Source of the DNA: CAZWCX01 sp964632945
Lineage (GTDB): Bacteria; Planctomycetota; MHYJ01; WSZJ01; CAZWCX01
Length of the DNA stretch: 64,000 bases
NCBI GenBank assembly: GCA_964632945.1
Contig: CAZWCX010000007.1
Location: forward strand, 1-64,000
Direction of reading: 5' to 3'
Numbering within the stretch: the stretch's first letter is position 1; each line of letters begins with the position of its first letter. Both the position numbers and the translations under genes were made by a program. Positions 17,348 through 26,759 of this stretch are shown here, piece by piece. The notes below the pieces were generated by a model. The model ran no database searches. It worked only from the letters and a program-made list of their open reading frames with translations, and was not told where the DNA came from.

Positions 17348-18007
17348 ATGGACGCCTCCCGTGCGCACTCGTCGAACGGCTCCAACGGGGCGGAATCCGC
17401 CCTGATCCGGGCCGCGCAAGGGGGGGATGAGCGGGCCTTTGAGAAGATCGTGAACCTATACAGCAGAAGGGTTTACGCTGTCGTATACCGGATGACCTCG
17501 CGCCATGATGTGGCCGAAGACCTGGGGCAGGAGGCCTTCGTCCGATTCTGGAAGAACCTGGGCCGGTTCGATGCCGCCATGCCCCTGTTGCCGTATCTGC
17601 GAAAGATCGCGGTGAACTTGACCCTGAACTGGTTTGCCAGCCGCGCCCAGCAGGTGCCGGTGGCGGAGCCGGAACAACTGGATGCCGGGAGGCCGCCGAC
17701 CCGGCGGGGGGACGAAGATCCCGTGGCGAATCTGGCCGCGGCGGAAACGCGGGAAGACCTGGCTGCCGCCGTGGAGGCGCTGGCGCCCGAACGTCGCATG
17801 GTCTTGACGCTGCGGGTGATGGAGGGGATGTCTTACGAGGCGATCGCGGCGGAAATGGACTGTTCCATCGGGACGGTCATGTCCCGCCTGTTCCGCGCGC
17901 GCGCGGAGATCAAGGAACGGCTCGAGCAGCGACTCGGCAAGGAGGCTGCGGGAGATCGGGAGCGGGACGCGGCGGGGGCCGCGGAGAGCGCGCCGGTGTC
18001 TCTGTAG
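17348..18007 (+). CDS. ECF-type RNA polymerase sigma factor
   Basis: The 219-aa protein has sigma region 2 at about residues 30-98, including DVAEDLGQEAFVRFW and the -10 recognition helix, and region 4 at about 135-190 with the helix-turn-helix MSYEAIAAEMDCSIGTVMSRLFRAR. Regions 1.1 and 3 are absent, as in ECF sigmas. It directs transcription of a small regulon, probably envelope-related given its neighbours. The start at 17348 removes a long upstream shadow. The next gene, 7 bp downstream, encodes its likely anti-sigma factor, and a TPR protein follows. Confidence 0.9.
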   Translation: MDASRAHSSNGSNGAESALIRAAQGGDERAFEKIVNLYSRRVYAVVYRMTSRHDVAEDLGQEAFVRFWKNLGRFDAAMPLLPYLRKIAVNLTLNWFASRAQQVPVAEPEQLDAGRPPTRRGDEDPVANLAAAETREDLAAAVEALAPERRMVLTLRVMEGMSYEAIAAEMDCSIGTVMSRLFRARAEIKERLEQRLGKEAAGDRERDAAGAAESAPVSL

Positions 18008-18014
18008 CACGGTC

Positions 18015-19475
18015 ATGCATGCGGAAGAATCGAGAACCGAAATGAACAGGACCTGTGGGTGGGATCCGGAGCGGCTTTCCGCCTGGCTCGACGGCGCCCT
18101 CGCCGAGGACGAGCGCCGGGCGACGGCGGAACACGTGGCGTGCTGTCCCCAGTGCGAGGAATGGGTGGCCGCGCTCCGTCGCGTGGATGACGGCGTGCGG
18201 GACCTTCCTGCACCCGCCTGGACCGACGCGACCGCCTCCCGGTTCGCCTCCGGTGTAATGGCGCGGATCGCCGCCACGCGCGAAGCCTCCGCGAGGCCGC
18301 CGGCAACCTCGGTTGCGCCGCCGGTCGAACGGCCTTCCGCGGCCGCGATCACGAGGCCGATTGCGCGCCCGTCCCTCCCCGACGCGGCACCGGCGCCGGG
18401 CGGCGCGCTGCGGCGTGGCCGCGGGCCGCGCGCGTTGCCCCGATTGGGCTGGCTGGCCGGTACTCTGTCCGCGGCCGCGGCATTGCTTCTCCTCCTGGCG
18501 GGTACGGACACGAATCGATCGCGCGGCTGGGTCGGGACCGCAGGGACCGGCTCGCGTCCGCGGGCGCTCTACGTCACCGATCCGGCGACGGGCGGAGGAG
18601 GCCGCTTTTCCGCCGCGGCCCGGAATCCGGCGTTGCCGGCCGGCGGCGGGACGGACCCGAGCGGGACCGACCCGCATGCCTGCGCCCCCGTCGTGAACGG
18701 GAAGGGTGGAACCTGGGTGACGTTCAAGGGGGGAGATCCGAATCCCGGCAAGGGCGGAGCGGTCGGGGTCGGCAAGGCCGGCGAAGGAGAGCCACTTCAG
18801 AACAAAGCGGCGCAGGGTGGGCAGGAACAGGTCGCCCTCGACTCGCAGGGATTCCATCCCGATTTCACGCAGAAGGCGCTGAAGACTCATCCGCCGGGAA
18901 ATCCGGTCCAACCGATCGTGGGGATTCTCACGGGCCAGGGGGATCAGGAAACCGTTCTGGGGGTCCACGGCTCCAACGTCGTTTCCTTCGGAACCGACTG
19001 GCGATCGCCCTCCTGCCGCTTCCAGGCGCAGACGGAGATGCAGTATCGCGGCGTCGACTCCGCCAACCCGGCATTGGCGGTGGACCCGGTCACGCTGGCC
19101 GATAAGTCCCTGGCCGCCTCCGAGGCGCTCATGACGCTGCTGGTCAACGCTTCCGAATCGGACGCGCTCGGGATGCCGGACTTCCGCGAATCGATCCTGG
19201 CCAACGGGGTCGACGATCGGGTTCGGGTCGCGCTGAGCCTGAACCAGGATCCCGACACGGCCCGGCCGCTCGCCGGCGCCCAGGTCCTGTTGGTCCGGTT
19301 GGCGAATGGGGTGGAAAATCCCCAGGCGGAGGAGTTGGACGAACTCAAACGGGTCATCGTCGGGAAGGGATTGATCGAGGAGGTGCGGAGATCCCGCAAT
19401 CGTATTCAACAGCTGTCGCGGACGCAGTTGACCTTGCCGAACCAGAACGACTCCGAACTCATCGAGGCGAAGTAG
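18015..19475 (+). CDS. Transmembrane anti-sigma factor with zinc-finger domain
   Basis: This 486-aa protein begins with an anti-sigma zinc domain (ZAS): WDPERLSAWLDGAL then H40-x3-C44-x2-C47. A Pro/Ala-rich linker (about residues 85-135) leads to one membrane segment at about 145-165, and a 320-residue extracytoplasmic part follows, including a Gly/Pro/Asn-rich stretch (180-280) and a helical domain near the C-terminus. The cytoplasmic domain should hold the ECF sigma factor encoded just upstream, with the outer domain sensing an envelope signal. An ATG at 18042 is an alternative start; neither has a strong ribosome site. The long outer domain is unusual and unrecognised. Confidence 0.82.
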   Translation: MHAEESRTEMNRTCGWDPERLSAWLDGALAEDERRATAEHVACCPQCEEWVAALRRVDDGVRDLPAPAWTDATASRFASGVMARIAATREASARPPATSVAPPVERPSAAAITRPIARPSLPDAAPAPGGALRRGRGPRALPRLGWLAGTLSAAAALLLLLAGTDTNRSRGWVGTAGTGSRPRALYVTDPATGGGGRFSAAARNPALPAGGGTDPSGTDPHACAPVVNGKGGTWVTFKGGDPNPGKGGAVGVGKAGEGEPLQNKAAQGGQEQVALDSQGFHPDFTQKALKTHPPGNPVQPIVGILTGQGDQETVLGVHGSNVVSFGTDWRSPSCRFQAQTEMQYRGVDSANPALAVDPVTLADKSLAASEALMTLLVNASESDALGMPDFRESILANGVDDRVRVALSLNQDPDTARPLAGAQVLLVRLANGVENPQAEELDELKRVIVGKGLIEEVRRSRNRIQQLSRTQLTLPNQNDSELIEAK

Positions 19476-19479
19476 ACTC

Positions 19480-20868
19480 ATGGACCGTATGACTTCCTGG
19501 CTTGCGGGCGTCCTCGTGGGCAGCGCGTTGCTCTTCAGCGCGTTGTTGATGTATCTCCCGCTTGCGCAGACACCGGGAGGCGGACTCCCGCAGGCGAAGG
19601 AACCGGTACGGGCCGCCGCCCCGGCGCGGACGGGATCCCCGTCCGGCCCCCCAGCCCACCGGTTCGCTCGGCAGGAATTCCGGACAGGACTCGACGGGCA
19701 GACGCAGGGAGATCAGGGAGAACAGTCCGGGACGGAGAACCCGGGACAGGTCATTCAAACCGTAGAGGTCCGGAACTTCGACGGAACCCCGACCGACGTC
19801 CCGGGCGGGCAGCAGGAGCGCGGCGAGACGGAGCAGAACCGGTCCGCGCAATCCGAGTCGGCGTCGAATCCGGTGGGGCAGGCCGATGGGTACAAGCGGG
19901 TCGACCAGGTCGCCGCCGGGCAGCAGGGGGTGGAGAGGGATCCGACCCGGAACCCGCAGGTCGCGCAGAACCCGCTCAATCCATCCCAGCGGGTGCGCAC
20001 CCAGTTGCGTCGGGATCGGCCGGACTTGATGGCCTTCGGCGAAGGGTTTCAGCGCATGCTCGAGGGGCGATACGCGGACGCGGTGCTGGCCTTCGGTCGA
20101 CTTGCGAAGGACCATCCGGAGAGCGAGTTTCACGACGATGGACTTTACTGGCTCGGGTTCAGCCTCGCCGAGGCGGGTCGGGATGAGGAAGCGCTCGCCG
20201 CGCTGAACGACCTCGTCGCGCGCTATCCGGCGAGCGCGTACGCCGACGATGCACTGCTCAAGTGCGGCCTGATTCTGCAGCGGCGGGAGGACTCTGCCGG
20301 GGCGGAACGCGCGTACCGGCGTGCCATCGAGTCGTATCCGAACGGCGAAGCCACGTTGAGTTGCGCGCAGAATCTCGCGACGATCCAGGAATCGAAGGGC
20401 CAGTGGGACGCGGCGCAGCAGGCATGGGCCTTCTCGGACGAGCAGGCGCGCAATCAGCTGGGCGAGACCGACAACTACTACGGCAACCGCGCGCGCAACC
20501 GTGTGGAGTGGATTCAGAAGAACAACGACAGCGACGGGGAGCCGCTGCGGTTCTTCACCCAGGGAGAGATCCTGTTGGCCGAACGCCGCCCGGATGCCGC
20601 CGAGGCCCAGTTTCTCTCGGTGCTGCGCGACTTCCCCCGCAGTCCCCTGGCGCCGGCGGCCCGGTACAAGCTGGGGCTCTGCTACCAGGCGCAGGGCAGG
20701 ATCGCGGAAGCCGGCGTGGCCTTCGAGGCCGCGCGCACGGAAGCGGTCGACGAGGCGATCCGCAAGGCGGCCGTCGCGGGGCTCGAGGAGGTTCGGTTGG
20801 CGCGGGAAGCGCAGCTCCAAAACCTGCAGCAGACCCGGGAGATCGAACCGGCGCGGGAGACCCGCTGA
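19480..20868 (+). CDS. Envelope TPR protein, YbgF/BamD-like
   Basis: The 462-aa protein has an N-terminal membrane segment (about residues 7-27), a low-complexity Gln/Gly/Glu-rich region (30-165) and about six tetratricopeptide repeats from residue 180 on, with patterns such as YADAVLAFGRLAKDHPESEF and DEALAALNDLVARYPASAYA. TPRs of this spacing occur in YbgF/CpoB, BamD and polysaccharide-system scaffolds in the periplasm. It starts 4 bp after the anti-sigma stop, forming a sigma/anti-sigma/TPR operon, so it probably acts in the same envelope response. No enzyme motif is visible. Confidence 0.8.
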   Translation: MDRMTSWLAGVLVGSALLFSALLMYLPLAQTPGGGLPQAKEPVRAAAPARTGSPSGPPAHRFARQEFRTGLDGQTQGDQGEQSGTENPGQVIQTVEVRNFDGTPTDVPGGQQERGETEQNRSAQSESASNPVGQADGYKRVDQVAAGQQGVERDPTRNPQVAQNPLNPSQRVRTQLRRDRPDLMAFGEGFQRMLEGRYADAVLAFGRLAKDHPESEFHDDGLYWLGFSLAEAGRDEEALAALNDLVARYPASAYADDALLKCGLILQRREDSAGAERAYRRAIESYPNGEATLSCAQNLATIQESKGQWDAAQQAWAFSDEQARNQLGETDNYYGNRARNRVEWIQKNNDSDGEPLRFFTQGEILLAERRPDAAEAQFLSVLRDFPRSPLAPAARYKLGLCYQAQGRIAEAGVAFEAARTEAVDEAIRKAAVAGLEEVRLAREAQLQNLQQTREIEPARETR

Positions 20869-20913
20869 TCCGTCGCGCCGAAATCAGACCTCGGCCGAAG
20901 GGGGCGCGCAAGG

Positions 20914-21780
20914 TTACTGCTTCGTGCCGCCGTTTTCGCCGTCCGGCTTGGCGCCCTCTTTTCCCCCGTTCCCGCCGGCGCCGCCCTTCTCCTTGGCGCC
21001 GCTCTCCACCGTCTCCGGGTCGAACTGCGCGAGGATGTCCTTCATGAAAGCGACCAGCACTTCCAGCTTGATGAGCTCATCGGGACCCTGCAGCCACTCC
21101 CCGTTCGGCTTGAGGAAGAGGAGATAGGGGATCTCGCTCACCTTGAACTTGTCGAAGAGCGCCTGGTCGATGGCCTGATTGAGCTTCAGGCAGACGAACT
21201 TCCGCGACATCTGAACCACCCGGTCGTTCTTGAGCAGCGGGTTCTCGTCCGGGTGGGCTCCCTTTTTTTCCTCCGACCAGAAGTAGATCATCATCGGCCG
21301 GTTCTGTTCCGCGCACAGGCGGGCGGCCTCGTCGAACGAATAGACCCAGTCGATCCGCTTGGGATTGGGCGCGCTCCAGGTCTTCTGCAGGCCCTTGAGG
21401 GCGGCGGCGAGATCCGCGGCCTTGACCTTGCTCGTGAACGCCTTGAGCACCGTCAGGTCGGGCGCGAGGATGCGCACCTCCCAGGGAGACTTGACGCCCA
21501 TCTTCCGCGTGAGGTCCTTCTCCCCTTCCCGTTCCACCTTGATGAAGACGAACCCCTTCGCGGCGGCACGCACCTTGTCGTCCTTCGCCAGGACATCGTC
21601 GTAGTAGTCGAGCTGCACCCGGTCGTAGAAGAGGACGACCATCGGCTGATTGAGGTTGGCGGCGTCCCGACGTCCGTTCAGGAACGACTTGTTCCAGCCG
21701 ATTTCGGACGTCAGCTCTTCCGCCGGCGAGGGGGAGGTCAGGGCCAGGACGAGGGCGAAAGCACAGAAAATGGGTCTCAT
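20914..21780 (-). CDS. Secreted protein with two degenerate thioredoxin folds
   Basis: After a signal peptide (about residues 1-20) the 288-aa protein contains two similar halves. Each has a beta strand (QPMVVLFYD and RPMMIYFWS), a helix, a strand and the cis-proline strand of thioredoxin-like proteins (KSPWEVRIL and SEIPYLLFL). In both halves the active-site CxxC is missing, replaced by non-cysteine residues after FYD and FWS. The protein is therefore not a disulfide oxidoreductase; binding or chaperone roles are possible. The C-terminus is Gly/Lys/Glu-rich. ATG 21780 follows AGGAGGTCCC. Confidence 0.75.
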   Translation of the reverse strand: MRPIFCAFALVLALTSPSPAEELTSEIGWNKSFLNGRRDAANLNQPMVVLFYDRVQLDYYDDVLAKDDKVRAAAKGFVFIKVEREGEKDLTRKMGVKSPWEVRILAPDLTVLKAFTSKVKAADLAAALKGLQKTWSAPNPKRIDWVYSFDEAARLCAEQNRPMMIYFWSEEKKGAHPDENPLLKNDRVVQMSRKFVCLKLNQAIDQALFDKFKVSEIPYLLFLKPNGEWLQGPDELIKLEVLVAFMKDILAQFDPETVESGAKEKGGAGGNGGKEGAKPDGENGGTKQ

Positions 21781-21902
21781 GGGACCTCCTGGCGTAGGGG
21801 TGCGGACCGACACCGAGGCTTTTACTCTAGCGACGGGGGGGAATGGGGGTCAAGCGAATTAAAATAACCCAGAGCATCCGGGCGGCATCGCGGGGGACCG
21901 CA

Positions 21903-21931
21903 TTGACCCTGGGGTCGCGGTGCGGTACAAT
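21903..21931 (+). promoter_or_regulatory. Strong sigma-70-like promoter of the ArfB-like gene
   Basis: TTGACC (21903-21908), exactly 17 bp, TACAAT (21926-21931), giving a leader of about 70 nt before the ATG at 22010. This is one of the best matches to consensus in the window. Confidence 0.65.
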
Positions 21932-22009
21932 GTAAGGACGTCGGTCGTGACTCGATGGCCGCCCGGGAGGGGCGGGAGGCCGGCGTCTTGAGCCAGCGGG
22001 AGCGTCAGG

Positions 22010-22438
22010 ATGGAATACCTCTACATCACCCCCAAGATCCAGGTGCCGGAGGAGGAGATCGACGTGACCTTCGCCCGCGCCGGCGGTCCCGGCGGGGAGA
22101 ACGTGAACAAGTCGAACACGAAGGCGGTCCTGCGTCTCTCCATCCCCCGCGCCCGATCGATTCCCGAAGACCTGAAATCGCGGCTGCTGTTGAAACTGGC
22201 CCCGAAGCTGACCACGCGGGGCGAGTTGATCGTCACGAGCCAGGAGCATCGGGAACAGTCGCGCAACGTCCAGGAGTGTCGGAACAAGCTGCGGGACATG
22301 ATTCGTGAGGCGCTGGCCGTGATGGCCCCGCGCCGGCCGACGAAGCCGACGCGGGCGTCCAAGGAGCGCCATCTCGAATCCAAGCGGCGCCGGTCCAAGA
22401 TCCGCCGGATGAGGGCCCCGGTGAGCGACCGCGACTAG
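22010..22438 (+). CDS. ArfB-like (YaeJ) release-factor domain protein with GGE motif
   Basis: The 142-aa protein has the size and layout of ArfB/YaeJ, the codon-independent peptidyl-tRNA hydrolase that rescues stalled ribosomes: an RF-1 catalytic domain (about residues 10-105) and a basic C-terminal tail (RRPTKPTRASKERHLESKRR) that enters the empty mRNA channel. The catalytic loop reads AGGPGGENVNKSNTKA: residue 30 is Glu where the universal Gln of the GGQ motif should be. The codon is GAG in a clear reading frame. In known release factors, changing this Gln strongly reduces peptide release, so activity is doubtful or altered. The rest of the domain looks intact. Confidence 0.82.
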   Translation: MEYLYITPKIQVPEEEIDVTFARAGGPGGENVNKSNTKAVLRLSIPRARSIPEDLKSRLLLKLAPKLTTRGELIVTSQEHREQSRNVQECRNKLRDMIREALAVMAPRRPTKPTRASKERHLESKRRRSKIRRMRAPVSDRD

Positions 22439-22823
22439 TGGGGCTTCAACCTTGATTTCCCAGGTTGGTCCGGTCGCTTTTCGCGCCGGGCTTCGTTGCT
22501 CGTCGTCGGCGATGCACGGGGGCATCGCCTCCTCCTCGCGCCTCGCCGGGCGCGAACATTGCCTCGGCCGAACCCAGGATCTCAAGATTGAATTCCCACG
22601 AGGGACGACCCGGCAAACCGGTTTCGACCATCCGCGGAGTTTCGGGGAACCGCCGGTCCGGCCAGGGCGAGCCGTGCTGACCTCCCGATCGTTGCGGTCG
22701 GCGGGCCGCCCGGGTTTACCGATTCCGGGTGAGGCGATCGGCCGCGAAGCCGGGGCGAATGGCCCCCCGCCGGCGGACCGGGATCCGGCCGGGACGACGC
22801 TGTGAACGCCAAGAGGCCCGTCC
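22439..22823. other. Non-coding stretch upstream of the kinase-TPR gene
   Basis: No convincing gene. A 61-codon minus-strand frame (22446-22631) has no recognisable content. A small inverted repeat AACCT/AGGTT (22447-22465) directly follows the ArfB-like gene. No good promoter for the kinase was found. Confidence 0.45.
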
Positions 22824-25800
22824 ATGCCCACGCGGGAGGACCTGCTGCTCGGCCAGGCAGCCGTGGCGCGTGGCCTGATCCCGGAATCGGAGCTCTGGTC
22901 CCTCCTCCGCGAACTCGCCGACGAACCCGGCCCCCCGATGCTGGGGGACCGTCTGGTCGCGCGCGGGGTGCTGACGCCGGCGCAGCGGACGGACCTGGAG
23001 GGCCTGACGCGCCGGATGGCCCTCGCGTGGAGCGACCTCACGCGCCCGGACGGACGAACCGACGTTTCCGGGGATTCCGTCCCTTCCCGCCCCGGACCGG
23101 AGCCGGAGGGGCCCGTCCGCGGCTCCGCGGAAGCGGAACGTCCGGCGGAGACGATCCTGGAAGGGCCCGGAGTCGGTATGGAAGGCGGGGCCGGGGAGGG
23201 GACCCCTGCGGACGAAACGGCCACGCGCGCCGGACGGACTCCACCTCCCGAGCCGCCGGGGGCGGTTCCCCCGACTTTCGGAAAGTACCGCGTCCTGGGC
23301 GAACTGGGCCGCGGGGGGATGGGCGTGGTCTATCGCGCGCTCGACCCGGACATCCACCGAGTCGTCGCGCTCAAGGTCCTGCCTCCGGGCGCTGGTTCCG
23401 TCGACGACCGCGTGCAGCGGTTTCAGCGCGAAGTGCGCACCGCGGCCAGCCTGCGTCACCCGGGCATCGTGGCGATCTACGATGTCGGCGTGTTCCGGGA
23501 CACGCACTACTTCACGATGGACTGCATCGAGGGTCGCTCGCTCGCGGATCTCCTCACGGAGCGCGCGTTGTCGGTCCGCGAGGCGCTGGAGACGATCCGG
23601 GCGATGGCCGAGGCGCTCGACCACGCGCACCGGTGCGGCATCGTGCATCGGGACATCAAACCGAGCAACATCCTGATCGACCGGCTGGGAAAGACCTTCC
23701 TGACCGACTTCGGGCTGGCGAAGGAGATCGAGTCGGGCGCGAAACTGACCTTCAGCGGTCAGGTGATGGGGACGCCGCAATACATGTCCCCGGAGCAGGC
23801 CAACGGCGACCAGGCGTCGATCGACGGCCGCAGCGACGTCTATTCCCTCGGCGCGGTGCTGTACGAATGCCTGACGAGGAAACCGCCGTTCACGGGGTCG
23901 AGTCCGGCGGCGATCCTGTACCGCGTGCTGCAGGAGGACCCGGCGCCCGTGCGCGCGGAGAATCCGCGCGTGCACGTCGATGTCGAGACGATCTGCCTGA
24001 AGTCGCTGGCGAAGGAGAAGGAGCGGCGGTACGCCACGGCGGGGGATCTCGCGGCGGACATCACCCGTTTCCTGGAAGGGGAACCGATCCAGGCCCGTCC
24101 GACCAGCGTGCTGTATCGCGGGGCGAAATTCGTCCGGCGCAACCGGCTGGCGGTCGGCGTGGTCGTGTTGGCGGCGCTCGGCACGGCGGCGCTGTGGCAG
24201 TGGACCAAGGCACGCGCGGAGCAACTGGAGCGCCGGATGGCGGAGGAGCTGGCGAAGTCGCAGGAGGAGCGGCGGCGCGCGGCGGAGGAACGGGCGCATC
24301 GGGAGCGGCGGGGTCGCGCGGAGACGTCCCTGCGGAAGGCGGCGTTGCTGCGCGGCGCGGATCGGCTGGCGGCGCTCGGCGAGGCGGTCGCGGCGGACCC
24401 GGAATTCCTCGAGGCGGTGCGCGCCCGGGGGCTTGCGCTCCTGGCGCGAGGAGAGCCGGCGCGCGCCCATGCGGACTTCGTCCGCGCGCTCGAATTGGCC
24501 CCCGGGGACCCCGCGTCGGAGCTGGGAATCGCCCGGGTGGAAGAGGAGGTCCGGTTCGATCGGGAGGCGGCGGGAGAGCGCTGCGCGCGCGTGGCCGCGC
24601 GCCTGCCGGGCGCGCCGGCGGGGATGTTGGCGGAAGGGATCCGCGCGCGGCTGGCCGGGGATCCGGCGGCGGCGATCGCCGCGTTGACTGGAATCGGCGC
24701 CGACGGGTGGGCAGGCCCGTGGGCCGCCGCCGAACGCGCGGCCGCCAGCCTCGCGCGCGGCGATCTGCAGGCGGCTCTCGCCGCCGCCGGCGCCGCGCTC
24801 GATCTCGATCCCGAGGATGGGCGACCCTTGCGGCTACTGGGCGAAGCGCATCTCGGGGACCGCGATCCGGTCGCCGCGATCGCACGGCTCGATGCCCTCG
24901 TCGTCCGTTCCCCCCTGCAGCCGGACGCGCACCTTCTGCGCGGGGAGGCCGAATGGCATCTCGGGCAATTGCCCGCGGCGATCGTTTCCTTCGGCCGCGC
25001 GCTGGAGACCGCCGATTTGCTGGCCGGAGAAGCGGCGCAGCTGGGCGATGCGACGGGTCGGTCGACCGCTTTCCGGCACTGGCCGGGGCGGTCGCGCGCG
25101 CAATTCCGCCGCGGCCTGGCCCGGCTCGAGGCCGGGGACGCCGCCGGGGCCTGCGCCGACCTCGAGGCCGCCGCCGCCGACCCGGTCTGGAAGGCGAAAG
25201 CCTTCAATGCGCTCGGCCGCGCGCTGCTGGCGCAGGGAGACCCGGCGCGGGCGCGACGGTGGTTCGAGGAGGCCGTCGCGGCCGGACCCGACGCGCCCGA
25301 AGCGTATGGCCATCTCGCCGAGTTGCTCGATCCCACCGAGGACGCCGGCCGCCGCCGCGAACTCTGGCGCCGCTCCCGCGACCTGACGCGGGCGCCCGAT
25401 GCCCCCTGGGCGGAAGACCTGCGCCGGGGCAACGAGCGGCTCGTCCACTTCATGCAGCACGTTCAGCACGAAGGAGACCGCGCCGAGAACTACCGGCTGT
25501 GCGCGCTCGCCTATCGGCGCGCGCTCCTCGAACACGGCCGACTCTCGTCCGCCCACGTCGGCCTCGCCCTGGCCGCGCTGTGCAGCCTGGATCTCCCTCG
25601 GGCGCGGGAGCACCTCGGGCGCGCCATCGTGGCCAATCCGGAGGACCCGCAAGGCTGGCTCCAGCGCGCGGCGATGGGACGCGACTATCCCGGGCTCGGC
25701 GTGCCTCCCGCGGAGGTCGAGCGCGACTTCCGGCGCGCTCTCGAAGCGGACCCGGACCATGCGGAGGCGTGTCTCCAGCTGGGCGTTTTCCTGGAGCGTG

Positions 25801-26669
25801 GCGGCCGCGCCGACGAGGCGCGGACTCTCTATGATCGGGCCCTGCAGACCGATTCGACGCTGGGGGCCGCCTGGAAACGGCGGAGCGATTTGCGCTTTCG
25901 GGCGGGCGATGAGGCCGGTGGGCGCGACGATTTCCGCCGCTGGCGGGCGGCGCCGCCCCAGACGTCCCTCTCCCGCCACTACAAGTCGGTCGCGGACGCC
26001 TACGAAAATCGCCGTGATTTCGCGATCGCCGAGCATTTCTACTCCCTGTCGGTGGAACGCGATTGGAAAAACGCGGATGCCTACATGACCCGCGCGCAGA
26101 TCCAGCAACGCCGCAGTCAGTTCGGCCGCTACCTGCTCGACTTCGGCCGCGCCCTGGAAGTGGATCCGCGGCTGGAAACCAAGTGTTACTCCGACGTCAT
26201 GAGCGCGCGCATCAAGCTGCCGTTCCTCGTGCCGATGGCCGCCAAGGAGTACGCCCCCATCCTCCAGGAATCCGGACATGAACCGGCCGCGCAATTCATG
26301 GCCGGCTTCCTGTCGTTCGCCCTCGGGGAGTACGACAAGGCGGTGCGCTACTTCGCCCGGTGTCTCGACCTCAATCCGGATTTCGTGCCCGCGTACAACG
26401 TGCAGGGATACTGCCTGTGCCTCCTGGGGCGCGAATCGGAGGGGAAGCAGGCGTTCGCCCTCGCGGTCGAGAGGCTTCCCGGTTCGGGCCTCTCGCACTA
26501 CTTCCAGGCTTGCGTGGAAGCGGGATACGGGCGGCCGGTGGAGGCACGCGCGGCGCTCGAACGGGCCGTGGCGCTCGGTTTCTACAGCGGCGAGGTCGCC
26601 CGCGTACAACGGGAGTTCAAGGCCTTCCTGTCGGAACCATGGTTCCAGGCGCTGTTCCGGGACAAGTAG
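22824..26669 (+). CDS. Membrane Ser/Thr protein kinase with long TPR tail
   Basis: The 1281-aa protein starts with a short helical module (residues about 4-65) also found in two other proteins here. The Hanks-type kinase domain begins near F152: glycine loop GRGGMG (162-167), catalytic Lys K184, HRD with D277, DFG with D295, APE-like SPEQ. It looks catalytically complete. A membrane segment at about 443-463 follows a basic stretch, and the remaining 800 residues, outside the cytoplasm by topology, are helical TPR-type repeats. Such kinases are typical of Planctomycetota and sense envelope or protein-binding signals. It stands alone; substrates cannot be inferred. Confidence 0.9.
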   Translation: MPTREDLLLGQAAVARGLIPESELWSLLRELADEPGPPMLGDRLVARGVLTPAQRTDLEGLTRRMALAWSDLTRPDGRTDVSGDSVPSRPGPEPEGPVRGSAEAERPAETILEGPGVGMEGGAGEGTPADETATRAGRTPPPEPPGAVPPTFGKYRVLGELGRGGMGVVYRALDPDIHRVVALKVLPPGAGSVDDRVQRFQREVRTAASLRHPGIVAIYDVGVFRDTHYFTMDCIEGRSLADLLTERALSVREALETIRAMAEALDHAHRCGIVHRDIKPSNILIDRLGKTFLTDFGLAKEIESGAKLTFSGQVMGTPQYMSPEQANGDQASIDGRSDVYSLGAVLYECLTRKPPFTGSSPAAILYRVLQEDPAPVRAENPRVHVDVETICLKSLAKEKERRYATAGDLAADITRFLEGEPIQARPTSVLYRGAKFVRRNRLAVGVVVLAALGTAALWQWTKARAEQLERRMAEELAKSQEERRRAAEERAHRERRGRAETSLRKAALLRGADRLAALGEAVAADPEFLEAVRARGLALLARGEPARAHADFVRALELAPGDPASELGIARVEEEVRFDREAAGERCARVAARLPGAPAGMLAEGIRARLAGDPAAAIAALTGIGADGWAGPWAAAERAAASLARGDLQAALAAAGAALDLDPEDGRPLRLLGEAHLGDRDPVAAIARLDALVVRSPLQPDAHLLRGEAEWHLGQLPAAIVSFGRALETADLLAGEAAQLGDATGRSTAFRHWPGRSRAQFRRGLARLEAGDAAGACADLEAAAADPVWKAKAFNALGRALLAQGDPARARRWFEEAVAAGPDAPEAYGHLAELLDPTEDAGRRRELWRRSRDLTRAPDAPWAEDLRRGNERLVHFMQHVQHEGDRAENYRLCALAYRRALLEHGRLSSAHVGLALAALCSLDLPRAREHLGRAIVANPEDPQGWLQRAAMGRDYPGLGVPPAEVERDFRRALEADPDHAEACLQLGVFLERGGRADEARTLYDRALQTDSTLGAAWKRRSDLRFRAGDEAGGRDDFRRWRAAPPQTSLSRHYKSVADAYENRRDFAIAEHFYSLSVERDWKNADAYMTRAQIQQRRSQFGRYLLDFGRALEVDPRLETKCYSDVMSARIKLPFLVPMAAKEYAPILQESGHEPAAQFMAGFLSFALGEYDKAVRYFARCLDLNPDFVPAYNVQGYCLCLLGRESEGKQAFALAVERLPGSGLSHYFQACVEAGYGRPVEARAALERAVALGFYSGEVARVQREFKAFLSEPWFQALFRDK

Positions 26670-26759
26670 GTCGGATCCGGACGAGCCCTTCCACGAGCGC
26701 GGACGGCGACGGTTGCGAGTTCCCGCCCGCCGGCGAGAAGATCTCCGACCGCCCGAACG

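Noticed and set aside
22446..22631. 61-codon minus-strand frame after the ArfB-like gene
   Set aside because: No start signal or recognisable sequence; probably chance.
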